Below, piece by piece: positions 24,840 to 34,226 of a stretch of DNA of 64,000 nucleotides; position 1 is the first letter of the stretch, and each line of letters opens with the position of its first letter. Origin of the DNA: Flavonifractor sp963557075 (GTDB taxonomy: Bacteria > Bacillota > Clostridia > Oscillospirales > Oscillospiraceae); assembly GCA_963557075.1 (NCBI GenBank), contig CAUWDA010000006.1:1-64000 (forward strand), read 5' to 3'. The notes beneath the pieces were generated by a model. That model searched no databases. It was not told the DNA's origin and was given only the letters and a program-made list of their open reading frames with translations. Both the position numbers and the translations under genes were made by a program.

Positions 24840-25748
24840 TCAGCTCCTTCCTTTGTACCGCTTGAACAGGAAAACCCCACCTGCAGTCAGTAGGAGAACC
24901 GCACCGCCAATCAGGAGGGGCTGTTTGATGTCAATTTCTGCCGTGGCCCCATTTGAGTTTTCGCTGGAAGGGGTATTTGTGGGGGCTGGGTCTGTCTGCG
25001 CCTCGGGGACCTCCATGCTGCCGAAAATGGCGGTATAAGTCAACACAGAGCAGTTGGTTTTGGAAACTTGGCCGGTATAGTCTGCCGTAACAGTGTAGCC
25101 GGTAGCATAGGTGCTGCTGGTAGTGCCGGTATATTTGGCGGTGGCAGTATATCGGGTGACGGCCCCATCCGCCCCGGCTTCACTGGTCTCGGCCCACTGG
25201 ACGTCTGCCAGAGTCAGGCTTTTTCCATTGTCCTCAATGCTCTTTGGAATCAAAGATAGATCCGCTTCCGAGAGATTGGGATAGGTGCGGGTGGCGGAGA
25301 GATCCTTTGTCCGGGTAGCATAACCGTCTGCCGCTACCTTAACAGTGGTATGATCCAGTGTCAGAGTGCCGGTATAACCGTCCTCTGTGGTTACCTCCAT
25401 CTGCGGTTCCAGACTCTGGAGGATCTTCTCCATATTGTTGGTCTCGCTGGCCAGAGTTTTGGTCTGGGTGATGGTCTGGATGTCCACCCCAACCTCGTCC
25501 TTCCGCGTCATATCCAGCAGATAATAGAGGCGGCCATCCCGCTCAAAATCCTCGGTGGGAATCTGGGATGGGTCATCTGCCAGGGACAGCTGGTACACTT
25601 TTTTGATCCTGGGGCTGTCTCCCTCCATATACTCCTCCACCGATGTGGGGTAGTAACTGGCACTCTGCTCCGGTTCAACGGCCAGAGCAGGGACAGATGC
25701 CGCCAGGAGCAGGGTCAGGGCGCACATCGTGGTCAAAATGCGTTTCAT
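24840..25748 (-). CDS. surface protein with signal peptide and C-terminal membrane anchor
   Basis: A 302-residue protein with signal peptide (MKRILTTMCALTLLLAASVPALA), an extracellular part of about 240 residues rich in Thr and Tyr, a low-complexity linker and a C-terminal membrane helix (LLIGGAVLLLTAGGVFLF) with basic tail KRYKGRS. No LPXTG motif. Related CD1107-like proteins occur beside sortases in Tn1549-type elements. TAGGAGG precedes the ATG. The stop overlaps the leader of the sortase gene. Function unknown; probably aids surface assembly or mating contact. Confidence 0.68.
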   Translation of the reverse strand: MKRILTTMCALTLLLAASVPALAVEPEQSASYYPTSVEEYMEGDSPRIKKVYQLSLADDPSQIPTEDFERDGRLYYLLDMTRKDEVGVDIQTITQTKTLASETNNMEKILQSLEPQMEVTTEDGYTGTLTLDHTTVKVAADGYATRTKDLSATRTYPNLSEADLSLIPKSIEDNGKSLTLADVQWAETSEAGADGAVTRYTATAKYTGTTSSTYATGYTVTADYTGQVSKTNCSVLTYTAIFGSMEVPEAQTDPAPTNTPSSENSNGATAEIDIKQPLLIGGAVLLLTAGGVFLFKRYKGRS

Positions 25749-25822
25749 ACTGGATTCCTCCTACAACAATTTTTCTTTTGATTTGCCGGAAATCATATTG
25801 TTATTTCTTCTTTTGAAAATTG

Positions 25823-26755
25823 TCACCCCCTTTCCCGGAGCACATTTCGTTGCAGCAGATACTCATTCCAATCCTTTCCCTGTGGAGGAAGTTGTTGAGA
25901 CACCTCATAGTCCTCTGCGGAGAACATTTCTCGGAGCTTTTGGGTTGCCTGCCGACCATGTTCATCGTTATCCAGGCACAGAATAATCCGGCGTATGTGT
26001 GGGTTGTCTCGCAGATAGGTCCGCAGTCCTCCTTCGTACAGCCCACACAGTGCCACCGCGTTGGAGGTTACTTTCCGGTGCAGGGTGCAGAAGCTCATCA
26101 GGTCGATTGGGGCCTCAAAGACAAGAACTGCATCATGCTTCTTGCTGCAGTAAAGTCGAAATGCGATGTCCTTATTGCTGCCTGGGACATCCCCCTTAAA
26201 GCTGCTGCCGTTCCAATCATAGGTTCCTCGTTGATTGGCAAATACCGGCGCTCCTGATTGGTCCCGGCCAACAAAGACACAGTTGTGATGTTGGGCGTCC
26301 TCGTACAGCAATCCAGCCTCCACAAAGCCCCGGATCACTTGGGGTGCGATCCCACGCTTGCGGAGATAGGCAAACACCCTGCGGTGATCCACGTTGGCAG
26401 GGGGGAGGGTAAAGGGGACCTTTTCCTCCTTTTCCTTGGTCTGCCGCGGAGTGCTCACCGGGGGAGAGTCACGGGCGCGGCCATGCCAGGTCAGCAGGTA
26501 CTCCACGGCCTCCGGGAAACTTTTGTTATAGAACCGCTGGAGGAATGTGATGGCATCTCCGCCGATGCCCTCTGAGTAGCGGAACCAGGTACGTCTGTCC
26601 TTGATCCGGATGCTGTCCATCTCCTGCGTGGTGTAGTACCTGCCGATCCGCTTCACCTGGTAGCCCAGGGAGATCAGCAGATCTGGAAGGTCCGTGTCTC
26701 GGACAGTGGCCATTTCAGCCTCTGTAAAACGAGTTTTTTCTGACGTTTGTATCAT
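25823..26755 (-). CDS. DUF3991/TOPRIM primase-like protein
   Basis: A 310-residue protein. N-terminal part resembles the CHC2/primase-associated fold (DLLISLGYQVKRIGRYYT, then WFRYSEGIGGDAITFLQRF), DUF3991 in the middle (YLRKRGIAPQVIRGFVEAGLLYE) and a TOPRIM-like C-terminus (LVFEAPIDLMSF with ICLDNDEHGR, the acidic metal site). It probably acts in priming of the transferred strand. ATG 26755 is preceded by GGGGGG at 5 nt; a GTG two codons earlier lies in the ribosome-binding site. Confidence 0.82.
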   Translation of the reverse strand: MIQTSEKTRFTEAEMATVRDTDLPDLLISLGYQVKRIGRYYTTQEMDSIRIKDRRTWFRYSEGIGGDAITFLQRFYNKSFPEAVEYLLTWHGRARDSPPVSTPRQTKEKEEKVPFTLPPANVDHRRVFAYLRKRGIAPQVIRGFVEAGLLYEDAQHHNCVFVGRDQSGAPVFANQRGTYDWNGSSFKGDVPGSNKDIAFRLYCSKKHDAVLVFEAPIDLMSFCTLHRKVTSNAVALCGLYEGGLRTYLRDNPHIRRIILCLDNDEHGRQATQKLREMFSAEDYEVSQQLPPQGKDWNEYLLQRNVLRERG

Positions 26756-26779
26756 GTTCACCCCCCTTCTAGGAAAAAC

Positions 26780-26828
26780 AAAAAAGGGGCCGGAGGACGC
26801 ATCTGCTTGAGATGTGTCCTCCGGCCCC
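26780..26828 (-). terminator. strong intrinsic terminator after the RHH gene
   Basis: 13-bp perfect GC stem extended by an inner weaker stem (26786-26828), followed on the minus strand by TTTTTTGTTTTT. It separates the RHH regulator from the DUF3991 gene. Confidence 0.85.
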
Positions 26829-26846
26829 TTGCTTTGACGCCTTGTG

Positions 26847-27293
26847 TTATTGTTCGATGTCCGCTGTGCCCCTCTCCGCCTCCGTGCTGGCCTCGCTGGC
26901 GTCTGGGGTGGTACCGGCGGCTCCGTTGTCCTCCGGGGCTTCCTCGGTGCTCTCAGGGTCCTCCTGTGGGGCCAGGCTGGCTTCGGCTTCCGCCAGCGCC
27001 TGCTCGATCAGGCCCAGGACGAAGTCCCGCTGGGTGAGCTTTACGCCGGTCCGAGCCGTTTCTCTGGCCAGGTGGGTCTTGATGCGCTGGAAGAGTTCCT
27101 CGGGAATCTGGAATGCCATCGTTCTGCTGCCTGTCATGTTAATTCCTCCATTCTCATCTTTCATCTTGTAGTATTCAGTGAGCAGTGCTGCGATGTACTG
27201 GCTGGTGGTCATCTCCAGGCGGTCTTTTTCTTCTGTTACCCGGTTGTGCAGGGCGATGTCGATTTGAGCGCATAGGTTTTTCTTGTCTGCCAT
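26847..27293 (-). CDS. tandem ribbon-helix-helix-like protein
   Basis: A 148-residue protein with two RHH-like units in one chain: residues about 3-42 (NLCAQIDIALHNRVTEEKD... QYIAALLTEYY) and about 56-100 (RTMAFQIPEELFQRIKTHL... DFVLGLIEQAL), followed by an acidic Pro/Glu-rich tail. RHH units normally dimerise; fusing two makes a pseudo-dimer. ATG 27293 has AAAGGAG at 7 nt. It is the outermost gene of the ICE on this side and may regulate the element. It is flanked by terminators on both sides. Confidence 0.65.
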   Translation of the reverse strand: MADKKNLCAQIDIALHNRVTEEKDRLEMTTSQYIAALLTEYYKMKDENGGINMTGSRTMAFQIPEELFQRIKTHLARETARTGVKLTQRDFVLGLIEQALAEAEASLAPQEDPESTEEAPEDNGAAGTTPDASEASTEAERGTADIEQ

Positions 27294-27420
27294 GGTCTGC
27301 TCTCCTTTCCTCGTTTTGCAACGCAAGTATATCCAAAACCATGTCAGAAAGCTATTACCAAGACCACCAAGGAACCAAGGACAAAGCAAGCAATACCACC
27401 AACTGAAACAGCTATGTAAT

Positions 27421-27478
27421 AAAAAGAGAGAAGCCCCCGTTGGCAGTTCGATTTGAACTACCAGCGGGGGCTTCTCTC
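27421..27478. terminator. long bidirectional hairpin near the ICE end
   Basis: 24-nt arms with two G-U pairs (27426-27449 with 27455-27478), A-rich on one side and T-rich on the other. It likely insulates the ICE from chromosomal transcription. Confidence 0.7.
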
Positions 27479-27637
27479 ACTGTTTTCTCTTTGCTCAGAG
27501 GTGCGAATCACCCCACATCACGAAAATGGCCTTTTGCATCTCCATCTCGTCTGGTGCTCGATTTTGTCCTCTGAAATGGCTGAAACCCTTGCCGCAGCAA
27601 GGGTTTCAGGGGTTGCATCTTTTTCAGCAACCTTAGT
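27479..27637. other. ICE-chromosome junction (candidate attachment region)
   Basis: No gene is supported here. It holds a perfect 12-bp hairpin (27581-27592 with 27597-27608) and GGTTGC...GCAACC (27611-27632) directly next to the 3' end of tRNA-Arg. Integrases often use the 3' end of tRNA genes, so the junction is probably within this stretch; the partner repeat would be beyond the left edge. Confidence 0.4.
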
Positions 27638-27714
27638 TGGTACGGCTGAAGGGATTCGAACCCCCGACCTTTTGGTTCGTAGCCAAACACTCTATCCAAC
27701 TGAGCTACAGCCGC
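27638..27714 (-). tRNA. tRNA-Arg (anticodon ACG)
   Basis: Acceptor GCGGCTG/CAGCCGT, D stem GCTC/GAGT-type arm, anticodon stem TTTGG/CCAAA with loop CTACGAA, T arm GGGGG-TTCGAAT-CCCTT region, discriminator A and encoded CCA. Its 3' end faces the ICE. Confidence 0.93.
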
Positions 27715-27753
27715 ATGTCAACTGGAGAATCATCTCTCGCTGACAGCTTAATT

Positions 27754-27782
27754 ATATTAACACAGGTTGAAACAGAATGCAA
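27754..27782 (-). promoter_or_regulatory. promoter of tRNA-Arg
   Basis: TTGCAT (27777-27782), 17-bp spacer, TAATAT (27754-27759), about 40 nt upstream of the tRNA. A perfect 10-bp dyad (27783-27803) lies just upstream and overlaps the end of the next gene. Confidence 0.6.
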
Positions 27783-27801
27783 GAGGAAATTTCAAATTTC
27801 C

Positions 27802-27969
27802 TCAAAAAATTTTCTGCCCCTCGGTGGGGGCCTGGACGCGCACCCGATCCAGGCAGCTCATCAGGTCGTATACCGTCTCCAGGCGGATGTCCGCCCGGAG
27901 CACCTGCTCCCGCAGGCAGGGGGGCATAGCGTCCAGCCGGGGCCGGAGCGCCGGGTCCACATAGGCCAT
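27802..27969 (-). CDS. small conserved protein (55 aa)
   Basis: MAYVDPALRPRLDAMPPC... ends in RVRVQAPTEGQKIF. ATG 27969 has GGGAGGTGATCAC directly before it, an excellent site. Very short proteins of this type (V-D-P-x-L-R, L-R-E-x-V-L-x-A-D-I-R-L-E-T) recur in Clostridia; function unknown. First chromosomal gene after the tRNA. Confidence 0.62.
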   Translation of the reverse strand: MAYVDPALRPRLDAMPPCLREQVLRADIRLETVYDLMSCLDRVRVQAPTEGQKIF

Positions 27970-28038
27970 GTGATCACCTCCCATATCAGGCTGCTTTACA
28001 GGATTGCCAGAAATAGGGGAAATGATACACCGGGCATC

Positions 28039-28067
28039 AAAAAACGCGCCCCTGAAACAGAGACGCG
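28039..28067 (-). terminator. intrinsic terminator
   Basis: 10-bp stem with two G-U pairs and a TTT/AAA loop, followed by six Ts on the minus strand. It ends whatever is transcribed from the 28.1-29.0 kb side. Confidence 0.75.
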
Positions 28068-28190
28068 GAACTTTTGGTCTGTCCCCACCGCAGGGAGCGA
28101 TTGCTGCCCTGCGGCGGGACAGTGGGTCGTGCATTGAAAAGAGAGAGAAGAGAGGAGGAGAATATGTCTTTGCTTTCCTGACGCTATTAT
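28039..28190 (-). ncRNA. possible structured small RNA ending in a terminator
   Basis: The stretch between the small ORF and the amidase has no supported gene. On the minus strand it forms a large stable hairpin (28079-28122) followed by a second hairpin with six Ts (28045-28067, T run 28039-28044), and TATGAT/GATAAT boxes stand near 28196-28204 without a good -35. It could be a small RNA or the 3' region of the amidase mRNA. Confidence 0.3.
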
Positions 28191-28264
28191 CATATCAGAT
28201 CCCGGGGAGAAGTGGTGAACCCTTTTGGAACTTACTGTGAACGAATTGTGAACGAATCGGTTTT

Positions 28265-29005
28265 CTACAGCAGGGTAATAAACAGGCGGCTGGCCCAGCC
28301 CACCCGGTCGTCCAGCCGGACCACATACCAGTCGCCCCACTGGTTGAGAACGGTGAGGCGGGCTCCGTCGTAGGCCTTGGCCAGGACAGGGGCGGTGGGG
28401 GAGGGCTTATCCCGGATGTTCAGATAGCCCCAGGAGACGTCCACGACAGCGGGGCGGGGCGGCTGGGGCTCCAGAAAGGGCAGACCGAAGTACTCTGTCA
28501 GGGAGAGCGCCAGATTGCGGGCGATGGGGTCCAGGTTGTTCTGGACCCAGGCAGCGTCGTCCGGATTGTCGTGATAGCCCAGCTCCAGAAAGACGGAGGG
28601 AGCCCGCACCCGGCGGACCTCCCCAATGGCGGTGGTCGCCTCCGTCCGTACCTGATTGGGCAGGGGGTAGATGGTTTTCAGCCCGTTGGCGATGAGCTGG
28701 GCCGCCCGGGTCCCCTCCTGAGAGCCGGGGAAGTGAAAGACGAGGATGCCCCGGATCTGACCGGGCCGGTCCGCCGGCGCGGCGTTGGAGTGGAGGGCCA
28801 GGTGGAGATCATAGCTGCCGGCGTTGGAGGCCTGGATAGAGGACAGGGCGGTCATGTCGGGGGTGTTGCGGACGTAGCGGATACCGGCGGCGGTGAGATA
28901 GGGCTCCAGTGCGTCGGCCAGACGGTTCATCCAGCCCTCTTCGGTTCCGCTGTTGACGTATAGGTTGTTCTCCTGAGTGGAGGGGGACAGGTAGATGATG
29001 GGCAT
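28265..29005 (-). CDS. N-acetylmuramoyl-L-alanine amidase (Amidase_3) with SH3 domain
   Basis: A 246-residue cell-wall hydrolase that cuts the lactoyl-Ala bond. Residues 1-170: Amidase_3 fold with LALHSNA (zinc His) and FLELGYHDN (catalytic Glu); residues about 185-245: bacterial SH3 domain (YLNIRDKPSPTAPVL... WASRLF). The usual first zinc motif, D-x-GHGG, is replaced by LSPSTQENN, a variant known in Clostridia. No signal peptide is visible. GGAGGTCTCTCT lies before the ATG. Confidence 0.85.
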   Translation of the reverse strand: MPIIYLSPSTQENNLYVNSGTEEGWMNRLADALEPYLTAAGIRYVRNTPDMTALSSIQASNAGSYDLHLALHSNAAPADRPGQIRGILVFHFPGSQEGTRAAQLIANGLKTIYPLPNQVRTEATTAIGEVRRVRAPSVFLELGYHDNPDDAAWVQNNLDPIARNLALSLTEYFGLPFLEPQPPRPAVVDVSWGYLNIRDKPSPTAPVLAKAYDGARLTVLNQWGDWYVVRLDDRVGWASRLFITLL

Positions 29006-29076
29006 AGAGAGACCTCCTTTTCTCCATGCTATGCGAGAGCGGGCGGGCCTGACAGCGCCGCCCGGATATTGAGAGA

Positions 29077-29117
29077 AAAGAAACGGCCCCGGCGCGCCAA
29101 AGCGCGCCGGGGCCGGA
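29077..29117 (-). terminator. terminator of pckA
   Basis: Perfect 14-bp GC stem (29086-29099 with 29104-29117), CAAA loop, then TTTCTTTTCTC on the minus strand. Confidence 0.85.
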
Positions 29118-29136
29118 ACAGATCGGGCTGCGGGGA

Positions 29137-30744
<1,608 letters not shown>

Positions 30745-30828
30745 AATGCATGACCTCTTTTCAAAATGGATCGCTCTTAGGCTCCGATGGGATGAATGAT
30801 CCACGGAACGGCCAAATACGATGGGATA

Positions 30829-30857
30829 ATCATACATAAAATTGGTTGTCCTGTCAA
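30829..30857 (-). promoter_or_regulatory. pckA promoter
   Basis: TTGACA (30852-30857), 17 bp, TATGAT (30829-30834); leader of about 80 nt. Confidence 0.8.
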
Positions 30858-30937
30858 TTCCTCTGTGCTGTGTCTGTTCACATTTTTGCAATTCTGCTGA
30901 CAGAAAGTTTCAAGACGGCCCGTTGGGACCGGCCTTC

Positions 30938-31801
30938 TCAGCCCATCCGGGCCTGGAGCTCACAGGCCAGGGCGGCAAATTCGGCAATGCCCAGCCGCTC
31001 TCCCCGGATGCCCTCGGGCAGGCCGGCGGCGGACATGGCCTGCCGCAGCTGCTCCTTGTCCAGCCGGTCCCCGTAGGCGGCGGACAGGCCGTTGAGCAGG
31101 GTCTTGCGGCGTTGGGCGAAGGAGGCCCGCACCACCTGGAAAAACAGCGTTTCGTCCACCAGGGTCTGGACTGGCTCGCTCCGGGGGACCAGGCGGATCA
31201 CCGCCGAAGTCACCTTGGGGGCGGGCAGGAAGCACTCCGGGGGGACCTCAAAGAGATATTCCGGCGTGGTGTGGTACTGACAGAAGAGGGAGAAGGCGCC
31301 GTAATCCGCGGTGCCGGGTTCGGCGCAGATCCGCTTGGCAACCTCCCGCTGGATCATCACCGTAATGGAGGCGAAGCAGCCCGCCTCAATGAGGGCGGTG
31401 ATGACGGGGGTGGTGATGTTATAGGGCAGATTGGCGCAGGCCACCGGGGTCAGGCCGGGAAACCGCTCCGCCGCCAGAGCCGCCAGGTCCAGCTTCATGG
31501 CGTCGCCGGGGATGACCTCCACATTGTCAAAGGGGGCCAGCGTCTCCCCCAGAATGGGCAGAAGGTCCCGGTCCAGTTCGATGGCGGCCACCTTGCCCGC
31601 CCGCTGGGCCAGCTGCACGGTGAGGGGGCCGATGCCGGGGCCGATCTCCAGCGCGCCGCAGGTCCGGTCGGCCCCGGAGGCGTCGGCGATGTCCCGGGGC
31701 ACCCAGCCCTGGATGAGAAAGTTCTGGCCCATGCTTTTGGAGAACCGGAAGCCGTGCCGGCCCAGCAGAGCCTTGATATCGTTGCTGTTACAGAGATCCA
31801 T
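30938..31801 (-). CDS. rsmA: 16S rRNA A1518/A1519 dimethyltransferase
   Basis: A 287-residue KsgA/RsmA enzyme. SMGQNFL (substrate/SAM entry), LEIGPGIGPLT (motif I) and NLPYNITTP (catalytic motif IV) are intact. ATG 31801 follows GAGGTGGATC. It methylates two adjacent adenines near the 3' end of 16S rRNA. Divergent from the SPFH gene. Confidence 0.95.
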   Translation of the reverse strand: MDLCNSNDIKALLGRHGFRFSKSMGQNFLIQGWVPRDIADASGADRTCGALEIGPGIGPLTVQLAQRAGKVAAIELDRDLLPILGETLAPFDNVEVIPGDAMKLDLAALAAERFPGLTPVACANLPYNITTPVITALIEAGCFASITVMIQREVAKRICAEPGTADYGAFSLFCQYHTTPEYLFEVPPECFLPAPKVTSAVIRLVPRSEPVQTLVDETLFFQVVRASFAQRRKTLLNGLSAAYGDRLDKEQLRQAMSAAGLPEGIRGERLGIAEFAALACELQARMG

Positions 31802-31896
31802 GATCCACCTCGCACATAGATTAGCACCAGTATACGGGAAGCGGGGGCAAAAAACAAGACCGGGGCGGCGGGAAAAAGGGGAGGGCAAAAACAGGA

Positions 31897-31925
31897 TTGA
31901 CAAACTGATATTTGAGTGATGTGAT
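31897..31925 (+). promoter_or_regulatory. probable promoter of the SPFH-RHH operon
   Basis: TTGACA (31897-31902), 17 bp, TGTGAT (31920-31925); a TTTGATATCAAA palindrome (31926-31937) overlaps the start site and could be an operator. Confidence 0.5.
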
Positions 31926-31955
31926 TTTGATATCAAAAAGAACGGAGGGGTTCTC

Positions 31956-32981
31956 ATGGAAGAGAAGATCATACAGAAGCACAAAAACGGTATGCCGATG
32001 CTGCTGCTCCTGCTGGGTATATACGCGGCGGCGGTGGCGGGTCTGGTGTGGGCCGTCATTCGGAAGGAACAGGCGGAGGCCTTCTGGTTCAGCGGGCCGG
32101 ACCCCCTGGCCATCACGGTGATGGTGATCTGCATTGCTTGGCTGGCCCTGGGGTGGATCTTCCTGTGCGGCCTGAAGGTGCTCAAACCTCAGGAGGCTCT
32201 GGTGCTTACCCTGTTCGGCAAGTATGTGGGTACGCTGAAAGGGGCGGGGTTCTACTATGTCAACCCCTTCTGCTCCGGGGTGAACCCGGCGGCCAAGACC
32301 CGGCTGAAGCAGAGCGGCGACGTGGGCGGCGGCAAGGTGGAAGTCAAGGTGGACGGGGAGGCCGCAGGCAAGCGGATTTCCCTGAAGATCATGACGCTGA
32401 ACAACAACCGCCAGAAGATCAACGACTGCCTGGGCAACCCGGTGGAGATCGGCATCGCCGTCATGTGGCGGGTGGTGGACACTGCCAAGGCGGTGTTCGA
32501 TGTGGATAACTACAAGGAATATCTGTCCCTCCAGTGTGACAGCGCTCTGCGCAACATTGTGCGTCTCTATCCCTATGACGTCTCCCCCAACGTGGATACC
32601 ACCGGAGACGGCGTGGCCGACGAGGGCAGTCTGCGGGGCTCCAGCGAGGTGGTGGCCGCCCGCATCAAGGAGGAGATCCAGAACAAGGTGGCCCAGGCGG
32701 GGCTGGAGATCATCGAGGCCCGCATCACCTACCTGGCCTACGCCCCCGAGATCGCCGCGGTCATGCTCCAGCGGCAGCAGGCCAGCGCCATCATCGACGC
32801 CCGGAAGATGATCGTGGACGGGGCCGTTGGCATGGTGGAGATGGCTCTGGAGCGGCTCAGCGAGAAGCAGGTGGTGGAGCTGGACGAGGAGCGGAAGGCG
32901 GCCATGGTGTCCAACCTGCTGGTGGTGCTCTGCGGCAACCGGGACGCCCAGCCGGTGGTCAACTCCGGCAGTCTGTATTGA
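31956..32981 (+). CDS. SPFH/Band 7 domain membrane protein
   Basis: A 341-residue stomatin/flotillin-like protein. Two N-terminal membrane helices (about 13-35 and 52-72), then the SPFH core beginning ALVLTLFGKYVGTLKGAGFYYVNPF and ending in a charged helix (AQAGLEIIEARITYLAYAPEIAAVMLQRQQA). Such proteins organise membrane microdomains and regulate proteases. GGAGGGG lies 8 nt before the ATG. It forms an operon with the next small gene (1-nt gap). Confidence 0.88.
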   Translation: MEEKIIQKHKNGMPMLLLLLGIYAAAVAGLVWAVIRKEQAEAFWFSGPDPLAITVMVICIAWLALGWIFLCGLKVLKPQEALVLTLFGKYVGTLKGAGFYYVNPFCSGVNPAAKTRLKQSGDVGGGKVEVKVDGEAAGKRISLKIMTLNNNRQKINDCLGNPVEIGIAVMWRVVDTAKAVFDVDNYKEYLSLQCDSALRNIVRLYPYDVSPNVDTTGDGVADEGSLRGSSEVVAARIKEEIQNKVAQAGLEIIEARITYLAYAPEIAAVMLQRQQASAIIDARKMIVDGAVGMVEMALERLSEKQVVELDEERKAAMVSNLLVVLCGNRDAQPVVNSGSLY

Positions 32982-32982
32982 T

Positions 32983-33186
32983 ATGGCTGCCGACGGAAAG
33001 AAGCAGGTGCCTCTGCGCCTGTCCCCCAAGCTGTATGCCGCCATTGCCGCCTGGGCGGAGGACGATTTCCGCTCGGTGAACGGGCAGATCGAATATCTGC
33101 TCACCGAGTGCGTCCGGCAGCGGAAGAAGAACGGAAAGTATGTGTCCGACCAGATCGACGTGCCGCCGGAACTGGATATCGAATAA
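32983..33186 (+). CDS. small Arc-like (ribbon-helix-helix) protein
   Basis: A 67-residue protein: KQVPLRLSPKLYAAIAAWAEDDFRSVNGQIEYLLTEC is an Arc/CopG-type RHH unit, with a short basic-acidic tail. ATG stands one base after the SPFH stop, so the two are co-translated; this pair is common in Clostridia. It may autoregulate the operon. Confidence 0.75.
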   Translation: MAADGKKQVPLRLSPKLYAAIAAWAEDDFRSVNGQIEYLLTECVRQRKKNGKYVSDQIDVPPELDIE

Positions 33187-33222
33187 AAAAGGACGTGCTG
33201 CTAAAGCAGCACGTCCTTTTTT
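33185..33222. terminator. bidirectional terminator
   Basis: GGACGTGCTGC/GCAGCACGTCC stem (33191-33201 with 33206-33216) with A and T runs on the two sides, between convergent SPFH and MarR units. Confidence 0.85.
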
Positions 33223-33266
33223 GCGATTTGTTCCGTTCCGGCGTATAAAGCCCCGCTTTGACGGGC

Positions 33267-33719
33267 TCAATTCTCGCCGGAGCCCAGATGGACCTCCGGC
33301 ATCAGCTCCCGGTTGATGATGGTGAGCATCTCCTCCAGCTTGGCGCACTCCTCGGGGGTGAACCGCTGGCGCATCCGTTCGGTGACCACACGGACATAGT
33401 CGTTGCTGATGTTATAGTAGTCCCGGTACTTCTGGGTCACCTGCAGGTGATACTCCCGCTTGTCCTGCTCCGACTGGATCTTCTGGATATACCCCTTGCG
33501 GATCAGACTGTTGATCTTATAGGCCGCATTGGGAGGAGAGATACGCATAAAGGAGGCAAATTCGTTGATGGTGGGGGACCCAAGGGCCAGGATGGTCTCC
33601 ATGGCAAAGGTCTCCACTGTGGTCAGGCTGGCCTCCCGGCTCTGAAAGCGCTCAAAGATCTCCTGGTAAAAATGAAGTTTGAATTTTGTATACACTGTTG
33701 CAAATTTTTCTTCCAGCAT
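33267..33719 (-). CDS. MarR family regulator, FabT-like by position
   Basis: A 150-residue winged-helix protein: TVETFAMETILALGSPTINEFASFMRISPPNAAYKINSLIRKGYI is the wHTH, DKREYHLQVT the wing. ATG 33719 has GGAGG upstream. It follows fabZ, the last gene of the fatty-acid operon, but has its own promoter (33757-33785). MarR-type FabT controls fab genes in Firmicutes; regulation of this operon is inferred from the neighbourhood. Confidence 0.75.
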   Translation of the reverse strand: MLEEKFATVYTKFKLHFYQEIFERFQSREASLTTVETFAMETILALGSPTINEFASFMRISPPNAAYKINSLIRKGYIQKIQSEQDKREYHLQVTQKYRDYYNISNDYVRVVTERMRQRFTPEECAKLEEMLTIINRELMPEVHLGSGEN

Positions 33720-33756
33720 ACCTGCGCCTCCGCAAAAAAGATGGATCGTTGAACTG

Positions 33757-33785
33757 ATTATAGCAAAAAGCGGAGGAAAGGGCAA
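33757..33785 (-). promoter_or_regulatory. promoter of the MarR gene
   Basis: TTGCCC (33780-33785), 17 bp, perfect TATAAT (33757-33762), starting right after the fabZ stop codon. Confidence 0.72.
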
Positions 33786-34223
33786 TCAGGAATCCTTACC
33801 CAGGGCGAAGGTGAGCTCTGCTGTGGCGGCCACCTGTCCGTTGACGGTAGCTTTGGCCTGGCCGATCCCCACGGGGCCCTTCTGTTTGATGAGGGTGCAC
33901 TCAAGCTCCAGTACGTCGCCGGGAGTGACCTGGCGGCGGAACCGGGCATTTTTGATGCCGCCGAAAAAGGCCAGCTTACCCCGGTTCTCCGGCTGGGAGA
34001 GCAGGGCCACCGCCCCGACCTGAGCCAGGGCCTCCAGGATGAGGACGCCGGGCATCACATGGTACTGGGGAAAATGCCCCTGGAAAAAGGGCTCGTTGAC
34101 GGTGACGCACTTGATCCCCTTGGCCCATTTGCCCTCCTCGCCGTCCACAATGCGGTCCACCAGGGCGAAGGGATAGCGGTGGGGGATGATCTGAGCGATC
34201 TGGTTGGAATTATACTGCATCAT
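33786..34223 (-). CDS. fabZ: 3-hydroxyacyl-ACP dehydratase FabZ
   Basis: A 145-residue hot-dog dehydratase: IIPHRYPFALVDRI and GHFPQYHVMPGVLILEALAQ, with the catalytic His (HFP) and Glu. Last enzyme gene of the fab operon, 3 nt after fabF. GGAGGG precedes tandem ATGs (34223 and 34220). Confidence 0.95.
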   Translation of the reverse strand: MMQYNSNQIAQIIPHRYPFALVDRIVDGEEGKWAKGIKCVTVNEPFFQGHFPQYHVMPGVLILEALAQVGAVALLSQPENRGKLAFFGGIKNARFRRQVTPGDVLELECTLIKQKGPVGIGQAKATVNGQVAATAELTFALGKDS

Positions 34224-34226
34224 GTT

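Noticed and set aside
27453..27743. Reading frames across tRNA-Arg on both strands
   Set aside because: They include the tRNA itself and the junction; no RBS.
28237..28259. Tandem TGTGAACGAAT repeat as a DnaA or regulator site
   Set aside because: Only two units, no match to DnaA boxes, downstream of the amidase stop; too little to call.
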